Source: Pseudomonas sp. CAN1 (GTDB lineage Bacteria > Pseudomonadota > Gammaproteobacteria > Pseudomonadales > Pseudomonadaceae). Taken from it: DNA of 60,945 nucleotides. Of the stretch, positions 16,395-24,187 are shown piece by piece (position 1 is the stretch's first letter; each line of letters opens with the position of its first letter). The notes beneath the pieces are model-generated. The model made no database searches, was not told where the DNA came from, and saw nothing but the letters and a program-made list of their open reading frames with translations. The position numbers were made by a program, and so were the translations under genes. The stretch lies in the NCBI RefSeq assembly GCF_030462585.1, contig NZ_JASMRU010000016.1, positions 65,345-126,289 on the forward strand, written 5' to 3'.

Positions 16395-16976
16395 TCAGCG
16401 GTAGCGCTGGCGGTCGGCCTCGCTGATCGGCCGGATCACTCGCGCCGGGTTGCCCGCCGCCAGCACGCCAGCGGGAATATCGCGCACCACCACGGCGCCG
16501 GCGCCGATCACGCTGTCCGCGCCGATGCTCACGCCGGGCAGGATGTTCACCCCGGCGCCGATCCACACGTTGTCGCCGATGCTCACCGGGTGCGCGTATT
16601 CCAGGCCCTGGTTGCGCCGCTCGGCGTCCAGCGGGTGGCCCGCCGTGTAGATGCCGACGTTGGGCGCGATGAACACGTTGTCGCCGATAGTGACCCTGGC
16701 GCCATCGAGGATCACCAGGTTGACGTTGGCGTAGAAGCGCGCACCGATCTCGATGTTGAAGCCGTAGTCGCAATGCAGCGGCCCTTCGATCACGAAGCCT
16801 TCGCCGATGCGCGCGAACAGCTCCTTGAGGATTGCCTCGCGGCATTCGGTAGCGTCCGGGTGGCTGTGGTTGAACTCGAACAGCTTGGCCTTGGCCTCGG
16901 CGCGCTGGCGCAGCACCTGCGGGTCGTGGTTGGCGTCGTAGAGCAGCCCGGCGGCGGCCTTTTGCAGTTCGTTCAT
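16395..16976 (-). CDS. Maltose/galactoside-type sugar O-acetyltransferase
   Basis: The 193-residue protein has the short helical Maa domain (KAAAGLLYDANHDPQ, LFEFNHSHP) and then a left-handed beta helix. IAPNVGIYTAGHPLD near residues 103-117 contains the catalytic His of the LacA/Maa/NodL group. VSIGDNVWIGAGVNILPGVSIG continues the hexapeptide repeat. It acetylates a sugar or a nodulation-type glycan using acetyl-CoA in the cytoplasm. It is divergent from the RpiR gene; the operator between them could affect both. Confidence 0.9.
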   Translation of the reverse strand: MNELQKAAAGLLYDANHDPQVLRQRAEAKAKLFEFNHSHPDATECREAILKELFARIGEGFVIEGPLHCDYGFNIEIGARFYANVNLVILDGARVTIGDNVFIAPNVGIYTAGHPLDAERRNQGLEYAHPVSIGDNVWIGAGVNILPGVSIGADSVIGAGAVVVRDIPAGVLAAGNPARVIRPISEADRQRYR

Positions 16977-17092
16977 CGCGGTGTTTCCTGGCGGCATTGA
17001 GGGAGGTTCGACGCGTCCGCGCTGGACGCAGTTCCCTGTCGAAGATATCCCGCGGGCCTCTGGATCGCGGGGCGGAGGAGTGCGTTGGCGAT

Positions 17093-17110
17093 TTGTAGTG
17101 AATGCTACAA
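17093..17110. promoter_or_regulatory. RpiR/HexR-type operator TTGTAG-N6-CTACAA
   Basis: TTGTAGTGAATGCTACAA is a perfect 6+6+6 dyad 65 nt before the RpiR ATG. Its TTGTAGT...ACTACAA-like arms resemble sites described for HexR and other RpiR regulators. It is placed to control the regulator operon and possibly the divergent acetyltransferase gene. Confidence 0.65.
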
Positions 17111-17174
17111 AAAATACGTATTGAAAGTTTCTGAAGCACATTATACAAATGGCGCCATAACAAGAGGCGCCTCC

Positions 17175-18032
17175 ATGCTCACACTCAAAGATCGCCTGAA
17201 CACCCCGGAAGTCGAGCTCACCAAGGCCGAGCGCAAGGTCCTGCGCGCCTTGCTCGACGACTACCCGCGCGCCGGCCTCGGGCCGATGTCGCGCCTCGCG
17301 CGCCAGGCCGGCGTCAGCGACCCGAGCATCCTGCGCCTGGTGAAAAAGCTCGGCTTCAGCGGCTACAGCGACTTCCAGAACGCGCTGATGGCCGAGGTGG
17401 ACGACCGCCTGCGCTCGCCACGCACCCTGCTCGCCGGGCGTCGCGAGGGCATGAGCCGCGACGACGTCTGGTCCAATTACCTGAGCGACGCCAGCGAAGG
17501 CATCCAGCGCACCCTGGCGCTGACCCAGGCCGACGACGTGCGTCTGCTCGGCGACTGGCTGCTCGACCCCAAGTTGCGCGTGCTCTGCCACGGCGGCCGC
17601 TTCAGCCGTTTCCTCGCCGGCTACCTGGTGGCGCACCTGCGCATGCTGCGCAGCGGCTGCCTGCTGCTGGACGATGGCGCCGCACTGCCCGATCAGTTGG
17701 GCGACATCGACCGCCAGGCCCTGGTGGTGGTGTTCGACTACCGCCGCTACCAGGCCCAGGCGCTGGGTGTGACCCGCGCCGCCAAGGCCCGCGGCGCCCG
17801 CGTGGTGCTGTTCACCGACATCTATGACTCGCCGCTGCGCGAGTTCGCCGACCTGATCATCAGCGCCCCGGTGGAGTCCCCATCGCCCTTCGACACCCTG
17901 GTGCCGACCATGGCCCAGGTCGAGGCGCTGATCGCCAGCCTGGTGGCGCGCATGGACGGCCAGCTCGACGAACGCCTGGAAGGCATCGACCACCTGAGAG
18001 CTGCCTTCGGCAGCCATATCCTCGAGGAATGA
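17175..18032 (+). CDS. MurR/RpiR family transcriptional regulator
   Basis: The 285-residue protein has an N-terminal HTH_6 domain (LTKAERKVLRALLDDYP, then the helix LARQAGVSDPSILRLVKKLGFSGYSDFQ, about 15-75) and a C-terminal SIS sugar-phosphate-type binding domain (about 125-270, with VLCHGGRFSRFLAGYL and VVVFDYRRYQ). The usual GS start of the SIS loop reads HGGRFS, so the effector may not be a sugar phosphate. Its stop overlaps the ATG of the hydrolase gene (ATGA, 18029-18032), so it is the first gene of the catabolic operon and probably its local regulator. Confidence 0.9.
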   Translation: MLTLKDRLNTPEVELTKAERKVLRALLDDYPRAGLGPMSRLARQAGVSDPSILRLVKKLGFSGYSDFQNALMAEVDDRLRSPRTLLAGRREGMSRDDVWSNYLSDASEGIQRTLALTQADDVRLLGDWLLDPKLRVLCHGGRFSRFLAGYLVAHLRMLRSGCLLLDDGAALPDQLGDIDRQALVVVFDYRRYQAQALGVTRAAKARGARVVLFTDIYDSPLREFADLIISAPVESPSPFDTLVPTMAQVEALIASLVARMDGQLDERLEGIDHLRAAFGSHILEE

Positions 18033-18676
18033 CCGTGTTCAGCTTGCCCCACCAATCTCCCCGTGACCTGCCGTTCACCCGCGGCCAGACTGCCATCCTG
18101 TTCGTCGACATGCAGAACGCCTGGGTCATCCCCGGCCGCGACGCCCATGTCGACCCGACCACCCACCGCTACTTCTACGAGCGCGTCGAGGCGAGCGTGA
18201 TCCCCAACCAGCAGCGCCTGCTGGCGGCGATGCGCGAGGTCGGCGGCGAGGTGCTGCACACCATCATCGAGAGCCTCACCGCCGATGGCCGCGACCGCTC
18301 GCTGGACCACAAGCTCTCCGACATGCACCTGCCCAAGGGCAGCCCGGACGCCCAGGTGATCGACGCCCTGGCGCCGCTGGAAAACGAGATCGTGCTGCCG
18401 AAGACCTCCTCGGGGGTCTTCAACTCCACCGCCATCGACTACGTGCTGCGCAACCTGAATACCCGTCACCTGATCATCTGCGGCGTGGTCACCGACCAGT
18501 GCGTGGACATGGCCGTGCGCGACGCCGCCGACCGCGGCTACCTCGTCACCCTGGTGGAAGACGCCTGCGCCACCCACACCGCCGAACGCCACCAGGCCTG
18601 CCTGGACGCGATCAAGGGCTACTGCTGGATCGCCGACACCGACAGCGTGCTGGCCCGCATCGCCGCGCTGGCCTGA
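18029..18676 (+). CDS. Isochorismatase-family cysteine hydrolase
   Basis: The 215-residue protein shows the complete Asp-Lys-Cys triad of the family: FVDMQNAW (Asp, near 27), LPKTSSGVF (Lys, near 125) and CGVVTDQCVDMAVRDAADRGY (nucleophile Cys, near 158). Relatives hydrolyse amides such as N-carbamoylsarcosine, biuret, ureidoacrylate or nicotinamide. The overlapping RpiR gene and the following amide-bond ligase and formylglutamate hydrolase suggest an amide-bearing nitrogen compound as substrate. The exact substrate is unknown. Confidence 0.9.
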   Translation: MTVFSLPHQSPRDLPFTRGQTAILFVDMQNAWVIPGRDAHVDPTTHRYFYERVEASVIPNQQRLLAAMREVGGEVLHTIIESLTADGRDRSLDHKLSDMHLPKGSPDAQVIDALAPLENEIVLPKTSSGVFNSTAIDYVLRNLNTRHLIICGVVTDQCVDMAVRDAADRGYLVTLVEDACATHTAERHQACLDAIKGYCWIADTDSVLARIAALA

Positions 18677-18691
18677 GGCCGGGAGAACGTC

Positions 18692-20032
18692 ATGAGTCAG
18701 AACAATAACAATGCCGCACCGATGCGCCTGACCAGCTTCGTCACCACCGACCTCTGCGGCATCACCCGCGGCCGTTCGCTTCCCGAATCCGAAGTCGCCG
18801 AGCAACTGGCCACCGGCTGTGGCTGGGTGCCCGCCAACAGCGCGCTGACGCCCCAGGACATCATCGCCGACGACAACCCCTGGGGCAGCCACGGCGACCT
18901 GCGCCTGCTGCCCGACCCGAGCAGCCGCGTCCGCCTGGAAAACGGCCCGGACGCCCAGGCCGCGCCGCTGGATTACCTGCACGGCGACCTGGTGACCACC
19001 ACCGGCGCGCCCTGGCCGGTGTGCCCGCGCACGTTGCTGCGTGAAGAGATTGCCCGTTACCGGGAGCTCGATCTGCAAGTCACCGCCGCCTTCGAGCACG
19101 AGTTCAACCTGCTGGGCCTGGCGGACGAGCACGCCGCCGCCTTCTCCCTGCAGGCCCAGCGGCAGACCGGCAACTTCGGCGGCTGGCTGATGAGCGCGCT
19201 GGAGCAGATTGGCGCCGAGCCGGAGATGTTCCTGCCCGAGTACGGGCGCAACCAGTACGAAGTGACCTGCCGGCCGACCCAGGGCGTTGCCGCTGCCGAC
19301 CGCGCGGTGAACGTTCGCGAAGTCACCCGCGAGATCGCCCGCCAGTTCGGCTGGCGCAGCACGTTCACACCGCTGCTGGCGCCCGGCGCCGTGACCAACG
19401 GCGTGCACCTGCACCTGAGTCTGCAGCGCCTGGATGGCACCCCGGTGTTCTACGACGAGGCGGCGCCGACCAACCTGTCGAAGCTCGCCGAGCACTGGGC
19501 CGCTGGCGTGCTGCGCCACCTGCCGGCGCTCTGTGCGCTGACCGCGCCGACGTCGGTTTCCTACCTGCGGCTGAAGCCGCATCACTGGAGCGCTGCCTAC
19601 GCCTGCCTCGGCCTGCGCAACCGCGAAGCCGCGCTGCGCATCTGCCCGGTGGTGGAGATCGGCGGCAAGCCCAAGGCGCGCCAGTTCAACCTGGAATTCC
19701 GCCCCATGGACGCCACTGCCAGCCCGCACCTGGCCATGGCCGCGGTGCTGATCGCCGGGCGCCTGGGCATGCAGCAGGAGCTACCGCTGTCGGCGGTCAC
19801 CGATGTCGATCCGCACAGCCTGAGCGATGCCCAGCGCGAAGAACTCGGCATCAAGTCGCTGCCCGGTTCGCTGGAGGAAGCCCAGCGCCTGCTTCTGAGC
19901 GACGCGGACCTCTGCGCCCAGCTGCCGCCCGCGCTGCTGGAAACCTACGCCGCCATGAAGCGCCAGGAACTGGCGCTGACCCGCGAACTCAGCGAGGAGC
20001 AACTCTGTGAGTCCTATGCCACCTTCTACTGA
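18692..20032 (+). CDS. Glutamine-synthetase-family ligase (gamma-glutamylamine synthetase type)
   Basis: The 446-residue protein matches GS type III/PuuA-like enzymes rather than GlnA. It has the N-terminal beta-grasp domain (TDLCGITRGRSLP) and the catalytic domain with FEHEFNLLG (metal Glu, near 128), EYGRNQYEVT (near 185), NGVHLHLSL (His, near 238) and RLKPHHWSAAYACLG in place of the GS PGYEAP/NR loop, then QFNLEFRPMDATASPHL. It should couple glutamate to an amine with ATP. Codons 4-7 are AAC AAT AAC AAT, which creates two AANAANAA Crc/Hfq sites at the start. GTG of the next gene overlaps its last 26 nt. Confidence 0.85.
   Translation: MSQNNNNAAPMRLTSFVTTDLCGITRGRSLPESEVAEQLATGCGWVPANSALTPQDIIADDNPWGSHGDLRLLPDPSSRVRLENGPDAQAAPLDYLHGDLVTTTGAPWPVCPRTLLREEIARYRELDLQVTAAFEHEFNLLGLADEHAAAFSLQAQRQTGNFGGWLMSALEQIGAEPEMFLPEYGRNQYEVTCRPTQGVAAADRAVNVREVTREIARQFGWRSTFTPLLAPGAVTNGVHLHLSLQRLDGTPVFYDEAAPTNLSKLAEHWAAGVLRHLPALCALTAPTSVSYLRLKPHHWSAAYACLGLRNREAALRICPVVEIGGKPKARQFNLEFRPMDATASPHLAMAAVLIAGRLGMQQELPLSAVTDVDPHSLSDAQREELGIKSLPGSLEEAQRLLLSDADLCAQLPPALLETYAAMKRQELALTRELSEEQLCESYATFY
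18701..18711 (+). promoter_or_regulatory. Crc/Hfq CA motif inside the ligase start region
   Basis: AACAATAA (18701-18708) and AATAACAA (18704-18711) both match AANAANAA and lie 9-20 nt into the coding sequence, where Hfq-Crc binding would block initiation. The encoded Asn run has no evident protein role. Confidence 0.55.
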
Positions 20033-20759
20033 GGCCGGCCTCTACCGGCGCCCGCCTTTCGAGATCGTCAATCCGCAGGGCAAGAGCGCGGTGCTGCTGG
20101 TCTGCGAGCACGCCAGCCGCTACATCCCCGAGGAACTGGCGCAACTGGGCCTGGACGATGCCGCCGCCGCCGAGCACATCGCCTGGGACATCGGCGCGCT
20201 GGACCTGGCCCGCGAGCTGTCGGCGCGCCTGGACGCCACGCTGCTGGTGGCCAACTACTCGCGCCTGCTGATCGACCTCAACCGGCCGCTGTCAGCGTCG
20301 GACCTGATTCCCGAGCACAGCGAGATCTACCCGATCCCCGGCAACCGCAACCTGAACGCAGCGGCCCGGCAGGAGAGGGTGGCGAGCCTGTTCGAACCCT
20401 TCCACCAGCAGCTGACCGCGCTGCTCGACGAGCGCCTGGCGGCCGGCCGGACGACTCGACTGGTCGGCGTGCACAGCTTCACCCCGAGCTATCGCGGCGA
20501 GCCGCGCCCGTGGGTCGCCGGGGTGCTCTATGCGAAGGCCGAAGCCTATGCCCAGCGCATGGTGGCGGGCCTCAGGGAGAGCGGTGAAGAAATCGGCGCC
20601 AACCAGCCCTATGTGATCGACCCGCTGGAGGACATGACTGTCCCGGTGCATGGCGACGAGCGCGGCGTGGATGCCGTGCTGATCGAAATCCGCAATGACG
20701 GACTGCGGACCCCGCAAGGGGTGGAAGCCTGGGCAACACGCCTGGCTCCCTGGCTCTGA
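20007..20759 (+). CDS. N-formylglutamate amidohydrolase (HutG-like) family protein
   Basis: The 250-residue protein has the family marks LLVCEHASRYIPEEL (near 30-45), WDIGALDLARELS (near 61), NYSRLLIDLNRP (near 86) and GVHSFTPSYRG (near 153). Members are zinc-dependent and release glutamate or an analogue from its N-acyl form. The start is GTG at 20007 or ATG three codons later; both lie inside the ligase gene, so the two are translationally coupled. In this block it may split the gamma-glutamyl or formyl adduct made from the imported compound; that is inference from context. Confidence 0.85.
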   Translation: MSPMPPSTEAGLYRRPPFEIVNPQGKSAVLLVCEHASRYIPEELAQLGLDDAAAAEHIAWDIGALDLARELSARLDATLLVANYSRLLIDLNRPLSASDLIPEHSEIYPIPGNRNLNAAARQERVASLFEPFHQQLTALLDERLAAGRTTRLVGVHSFTPSYRGEPRPWVAGVLYAKAEAYAQRMVAGLRESGEEIGANQPYVIDPLEDMTVPVHGDERGVDAVLIEIRNDGLRTPQGVEAWATRLAPWL

Positions 20760-20808
20760 GGACCCAGGCCCGACCTGGTGCGTTCGGCCGGGGCGGGCGG
20801 GTTCTGAA

Positions 20809-20819
20809 AACAACAACAA
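20809..20819 (+). promoter_or_regulatory. Crc/Hfq CA motif in the permease leader
   Basis: AACAACAACAA contains two overlapping AANAANAA matches in the 114-nt gap before the permease, about 55 nt ahead of its GTG. Confidence 0.45.
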
Positions 20820-20873
20820 TTCAGCGCATGAGCGCCGAACCCTGAATGCTGCCTTTCCCAGAGGAAGTGCCCC

Positions 20874-22217
20874 GTGGCTATCGAACAGTTCGGATACAAG
20901 CAACAACTCCGCCGCAGCCTGACGCTCGGCGACCTGGTGATCTACGGGATGATCTTCATGATCCCGATCGCCCCCTTCGGCGTGTACGGCTGGGTGCATG
21001 CCGACGCCCACGGCATGGTGCCCATGGCCTACCTGGTGGGCATGGTGGCGATGCTGTTCACCGCGCTGAGTTATGGCGCGATGTCCCGCGCGTTTCCCAT
21101 CGCCGGCTCCGTGTACTCCTACGCCCAGCGCGGCATCCACCCCAACGTCGGCTTCATCGCTGGCTGGGTCCTGCTGCTGGACTACCTGCTGATCCCGCCG
21201 CTGCTCTACGTGTTCAGCGCGCTGGCGCTGAACCACCTGTTCCCGGCGATCCCCAAGCTGGTGTTCATGCTGATCTTCCTGGTGTCCGCCACGCTCATCA
21301 ACCTGCGTGGCATCACCCTGGCGGCGCGCTTCAACCTGCTGTTCCTGATCGCCGAACTGGCGGTGCTGGCGATCTTCCTGGCGGTGGGTTACCACGCGCT
21401 GGAAGGCGGCCTCGGCAATGGCCGGCTGACCCTGGAACCGCTGCTGCAACCGGAGCATTTCAACCTCGGCCTGGTGATGAAGGCGGTGTCCATCGCGGTG
21501 CTGTCGTTCCTCGGCTTCGACGCCATCTCGACCCTCGCCGAAGAGGTCAAGGGCGACCCGGCCAAGCAGATCGGCCGCGCCTCGCTGATCGCGCTGTTCG
21601 TCATGGGCGCCATCTTCATCGTGCAGACCTGGCTGGCCACTGACCTGGCCGCCGGCATGACCTTCAAGTCGGCCGACACCGCCTTCTACGAGATCGCCGA
21701 AGCGGCCGGCGGCAGCTGGCTCTCCACGCTGACGGCGGTATCCACTGCGCTGGCCTGGGGTGTGACCGTATCGATCACCTCGCAGGCGGCCGTTTCGCGC
21801 CTGCTGTACTCCATGGCCCGCGACGGCAAGCTGCCGCGGGTGCTGGCCAAGGTGCACCCGAAGTACCAGACCCCGCACATCAGCCTGTACCTGGTGGGCG
21901 TGCTGTCGCTGGGCATCGGCATCTACTTCCTCGACTCGCCCGATGTGCTCACCTCGCTGGTCAACTTCGGCGCGCTGACTGGGTTCTGCCTGTTGCACCT
22001 GGCGGTGATCAACCACTACTTCATCCGCCAGAAGAGCGGCCAGGTGCTGCGCCACCTGGTGTTCCCGCTGGTGGGTCTGGTGATCATCGCCTACGTGCTG
22101 TTCAGCATGAGCCGCGAGGCGCAGGAGCTGGGCGCAGGCTGGATCGCCATCGGCCTGGTGTACCTCGCGGTGCTCAGCCGACGCGGCAATGGCAGCGAGC
22201 TGGCACGGGAAATCTGA
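20874..22217 (+). CDS. APC family amino acid/amine permease
   Basis: The 447-residue protein has about 12 membrane helices, with LGDLVIYGMIFMIPIAPFGVYG in helix 1 and FLGFDAISTLAEEVKGDP in the helix 6-7 loop, both APC landmarks. The start GTG at 20874 follows AGAGGAAG by 6 nt. It lies between the ligase/amidohydrolase genes and the Lrp gene and probably imports their substrate. A CA motif for Crc sits in its leader. It resembles putrescine or basic amine importers (PuuP-like) in its helix 1 sequence, but the substrate remains inference. Confidence 0.9.
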   Translation: MAIEQFGYKQQLRRSLTLGDLVIYGMIFMIPIAPFGVYGWVHADAHGMVPMAYLVGMVAMLFTALSYGAMSRAFPIAGSVYSYAQRGIHPNVGFIAGWVLLLDYLLIPPLLYVFSALALNHLFPAIPKLVFMLIFLVSATLINLRGITLAARFNLLFLIAELAVLAIFLAVGYHALEGGLGNGRLTLEPLLQPEHFNLGLVMKAVSIAVLSFLGFDAISTLAEEVKGDPAKQIGRASLIALFVMGAIFIVQTWLATDLAAGMTFKSADTAFYEIAEAAGGSWLSTLTAVSTALAWGVTVSITSQAAVSRLLYSMARDGKLPRVLAKVHPKYQTPHISLYLVGVLSLGIGIYFLDSPDVLTSLVNFGALTGFCLLHLAVINHYFIRQKSGQVLRHLVFPLVGLVIIAYVLFSMSREAQELGAGWIAIGLVYLAVLSRRGNGSELAREI

Positions 22218-22255
22218 GTGGGTGCGCCGTGCTGTCGCAGACGGCACGGCGCGCT

Positions 22256-22287
22256 TTGACAGACGGCGGGGCGTGCCCCATAAAGAT
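22256..22287 (+). promoter_or_regulatory. Candidate sigma70 promoter of the Lrp-type gene
   Basis: TTGACA at 22256-22261 is a perfect -35. CATAAA at 22279-22284 stands 17 nt downstream, with TAAAGAT overlapping. The ATG of the Lrp-type gene is about 50 nt beyond. Confidence 0.45.
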
Positions 22288-22336
22288 CGGGCGGTGCAGG
22301 GACGCCGCCTCTATTAATGAACCAGCGCGAAGCAGC

Positions 22337-22825
22337 ATGAGCAGGAAAGATCAGGACAGCAGCACACCCTTCACCCTGGACCGTATCGACGACGAGATCA
22401 TCCGCATCCTCCGTCACCAGGGGCGCATTACCTACGGCAAGCTGTCCGCGCTGGTTCACCTTACCCCGCGCCCCTGCCAGGAGCGCGTCCGCAAGCTGGA
22501 GCGGCACGGCATCATCCGTGGCTACGGCGCCGTCATCGACGAGCAGAAGATTGCCTCGGGCCTGTCGCTGCTGGTGCTGGTGGCGCTGTCCAACCAGAGT
22601 GGCCGCACCGCGCAGAAGGCCTTCGAAGCGCGGGTGGTGGCCTGCCCGGAAGTGCTGCACTGCCAGCTGATCAGCGGCACCTTCGACTACAGCGTGCGCA
22701 TGCGCTGCCGGGACATGGAGCACTACCGCGCACTCACCGAAACCTGGCTGAACGATGAGAGCCTGCACATCGACAAGCTGGTCGCCCATCCCGAGCTGAC
22801 GACCATCAAGGAGTCGCTCAGCTAG
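22337..22825 (+). CDS. Lrp/AsnC family transcriptional regulator
   Basis: The 162-residue protein has an N-terminal HTH (LDRIDDEIIRILRHQGRITYGKL, recognition helix LTPRPCQERVRKLERHGII, about 15-62) and a C-terminal RAM/ligand domain (about 75-150). Length matches Lrp (164). It precedes the ornithine cyclodeaminase gene; the 297-nt gap between them has three dyads with 31-bp spacing, likely its binding array. Amino-acid-responsive activation of the cyclodeaminase gene is the simplest reading. The ribosome binding site is weak. Confidence 0.9.
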   Translation: MSRKDQDSSTPFTLDRIDDEIIRILRHQGRITYGKLSALVHLTPRPCQERVRKLERHGIIRGYGAVIDEQKIASGLSLLVLVALSNQSGRTAQKAFEARVVACPEVLHCQLISGTFDYSVRMRCRDMEHYRALTETWLNDESLHIDKLVAHPELTTIKESLS

Positions 22826-22881
22826 CGCTTTTTCCTCTGTTTTTCTCCCGCCATATCGCCGCGTAGACGGCTGCGTGATCT

Positions 22882-22959
22882 ACAGCCGAATCGGCTGTCA
22901 GCGCGCCGCAATACAGCCGTATCGGCCGACGCAGATCGCCATTACAGCCGGGATTTCCG
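22882..22959. promoter_or_regulatory. Three Lrp-type sites at exact 31-bp spacing
   Basis: ACAGCCG starts at 22882, 22913 and 22944. The first is a perfect 17-bp palindrome (ACAGCCGAATCGGCTGT); the second keeps TACAGCCGTATCGGC with an imperfect right arm; the third keeps TACAGCCGGGATTTCCG. Three helical turns between copies would place an octameric or wrapped Lrp protein on one face of the DNA. The array sits 164 nt before the cyclodeaminase ATG. Confidence 0.65.
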
Positions 22960-23122
22960 CCTGGCCGGTGGGAGAATCGTGTTGCCCCTCTCCTGAAGTG
23001 CAGACCTGATCCAGGGCCTCTGCGACGTTGTTGTGCCCGCTGTTCGAGGCATGCTGGAGCGGGGCGGTGCCGTTCGAGAACACCGACAGAAAAGTCCAAT
23101 CACAACAATCGGAGGTCCCACC

Positions 23123-24184
23123 ATGACTCGCTTCGTCGACGTCCCCACGATGTCCCAACTGGTCCAGCAGATCGGTGTCGCCCGCTTCATCGGCGAACTC
23201 GCCGACACCATCGCCCAGGACTTCATGCGCTGGGAATCCTTCGACAAATCCGCCCGCGTCGCCAACCACTCCGAGATCGGTGTCATCGAACTGATGCCGG
23301 TGTCCGACACCGCCCGCTACGCCTTCAAGTACGTCAATGGCCACCCGCAGAACACCCAGCGCGGGCTGTTCACCGTCATGGCCTTCGGCGTGCTGGCGGA
23401 TGTCGAGACAGGCTACCCGGTGCTGCTGTCCGAGCTGACCGTGGCCACCGCGCTGCGCACCTGCGCCACCTCGCTGATGGCCGCCCGCGCACTGGCCCGC
23501 CCGGAGTCGCGACGCATGGCGCTGATCGGCAATGGCGCGCAGAGCGAGTTCCAGGCGCTGGCCTTCCATCACCACCTGGGCATCGAGGAAATCGCCGTCT
23601 ACGACATCGACCCGCAGGCCACCGAGAAGCTGATCCGCAACCTGGCGGACGTCCCCAACCTGAAGATCATCCGCGCCAACTCCACCGCCGAAGCAGTGCG
23701 CGGCGCCGACATTGTCACTACGGTGACCGCCGACAAGGCCTACGCGACCATCCTCACCCCGGAGATGATCGAGCCGGGCATGCACATCAACGGCGTGGGT
23801 GGCGACTGCCCGGGCAAGACCGAGTTGCACGCCGACGTCCTGCGCGCTGGCAAGGTGTTCGTCGAGTACGAGCCGCAGTCCCGTGTCGAGGGCGAAATCC
23901 AGCAGATGCCGGCGGACTTCCCGGTAAATGATCTGTGGCGCGTGCTCACCGGCCAGCTCGCCGGGCGCGACAGCGTTGAGCAGGTGACCATCTTCGACTC
24001 GGTAGGCTTCGCCCTCGAAGACTATTCCGTGCTGCGCTACGTGAACGAGCAGGCCAGCCGCCTGGGGCTGGGCGAGCGCATCGACCTGGTGCCCTGGAGC
24101 GAGGAAGAGGACAACGATCCCAAGGACCTGTTCCGCTACACCCGCTCCGCCAAGGCGCGCAAAGGGCTGCGGCGCATCGCCTGA
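23123..24184 (+). CDS. Ornithine cyclodeaminase
   Basis: The 353-residue protein belongs to the OCD/mu-crystallin family. LIGNGAQSEFQALAF near 135-149 is the NAD binding loop, and GVGGDCPGKTEL near 226-237 holds the catalytic Asp and substrate contacts of true ornithine cyclodeaminases. MGxxS-type early residues and the usual 350-residue length fit. It converts ornithine to proline and ammonia in the cytoplasm, one step, NAD-recycling. ATG at 23123 is 7 nt after GGAGG. Upstream Lrp-type gene and its dyad array are the probable control. A partial CA motif (ACAACAAT) lies before the start. Confidence 0.9.
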   Translation: MTRFVDVPTMSQLVQQIGVARFIGELADTIAQDFMRWESFDKSARVANHSEIGVIELMPVSDTARYAFKYVNGHPQNTQRGLFTVMAFGVLADVETGYPVLLSELTVATALRTCATSLMAARALARPESRRMALIGNGAQSEFQALAFHHHLGIEEIAVYDIDPQATEKLIRNLADVPNLKIIRANSTAEAVRGADIVTTVTADKAYATILTPEMIEPGMHINGVGGDCPGKTELHADVLRAGKVFVEYEPQSRVEGEIQQMPADFPVNDLWRVLTGQLAGRDSVEQVTIFDSVGFALEDYSVLRYVNEQASRLGLGERIDLVPWSEEEDNDPKDLFRYTRSAKARKGLRRIA

Positions 24185-24187
24185 GGC

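Noticed and set aside
17822-19729. 635-codon minus-strand frame opposite the RpiR, hydrolase and GS-like genes
   Set aside because: It crosses three real genes on the other strand and has no signal, domain or ribosome binding site.
20292-22247. 651-codon minus-strand frame over the amidohydrolase and permease genes
   Set aside because: It is a His/Arg/Gln-rich shadow of membrane-protein codons, unlike any real protein.
22251-22275. Sigma54 promoter at GGCACG near the Lrp gene
   Set aside because: The GG and GC elements are not at the required 10-bp spacing, while a TTGACA -35 is present at 22256.
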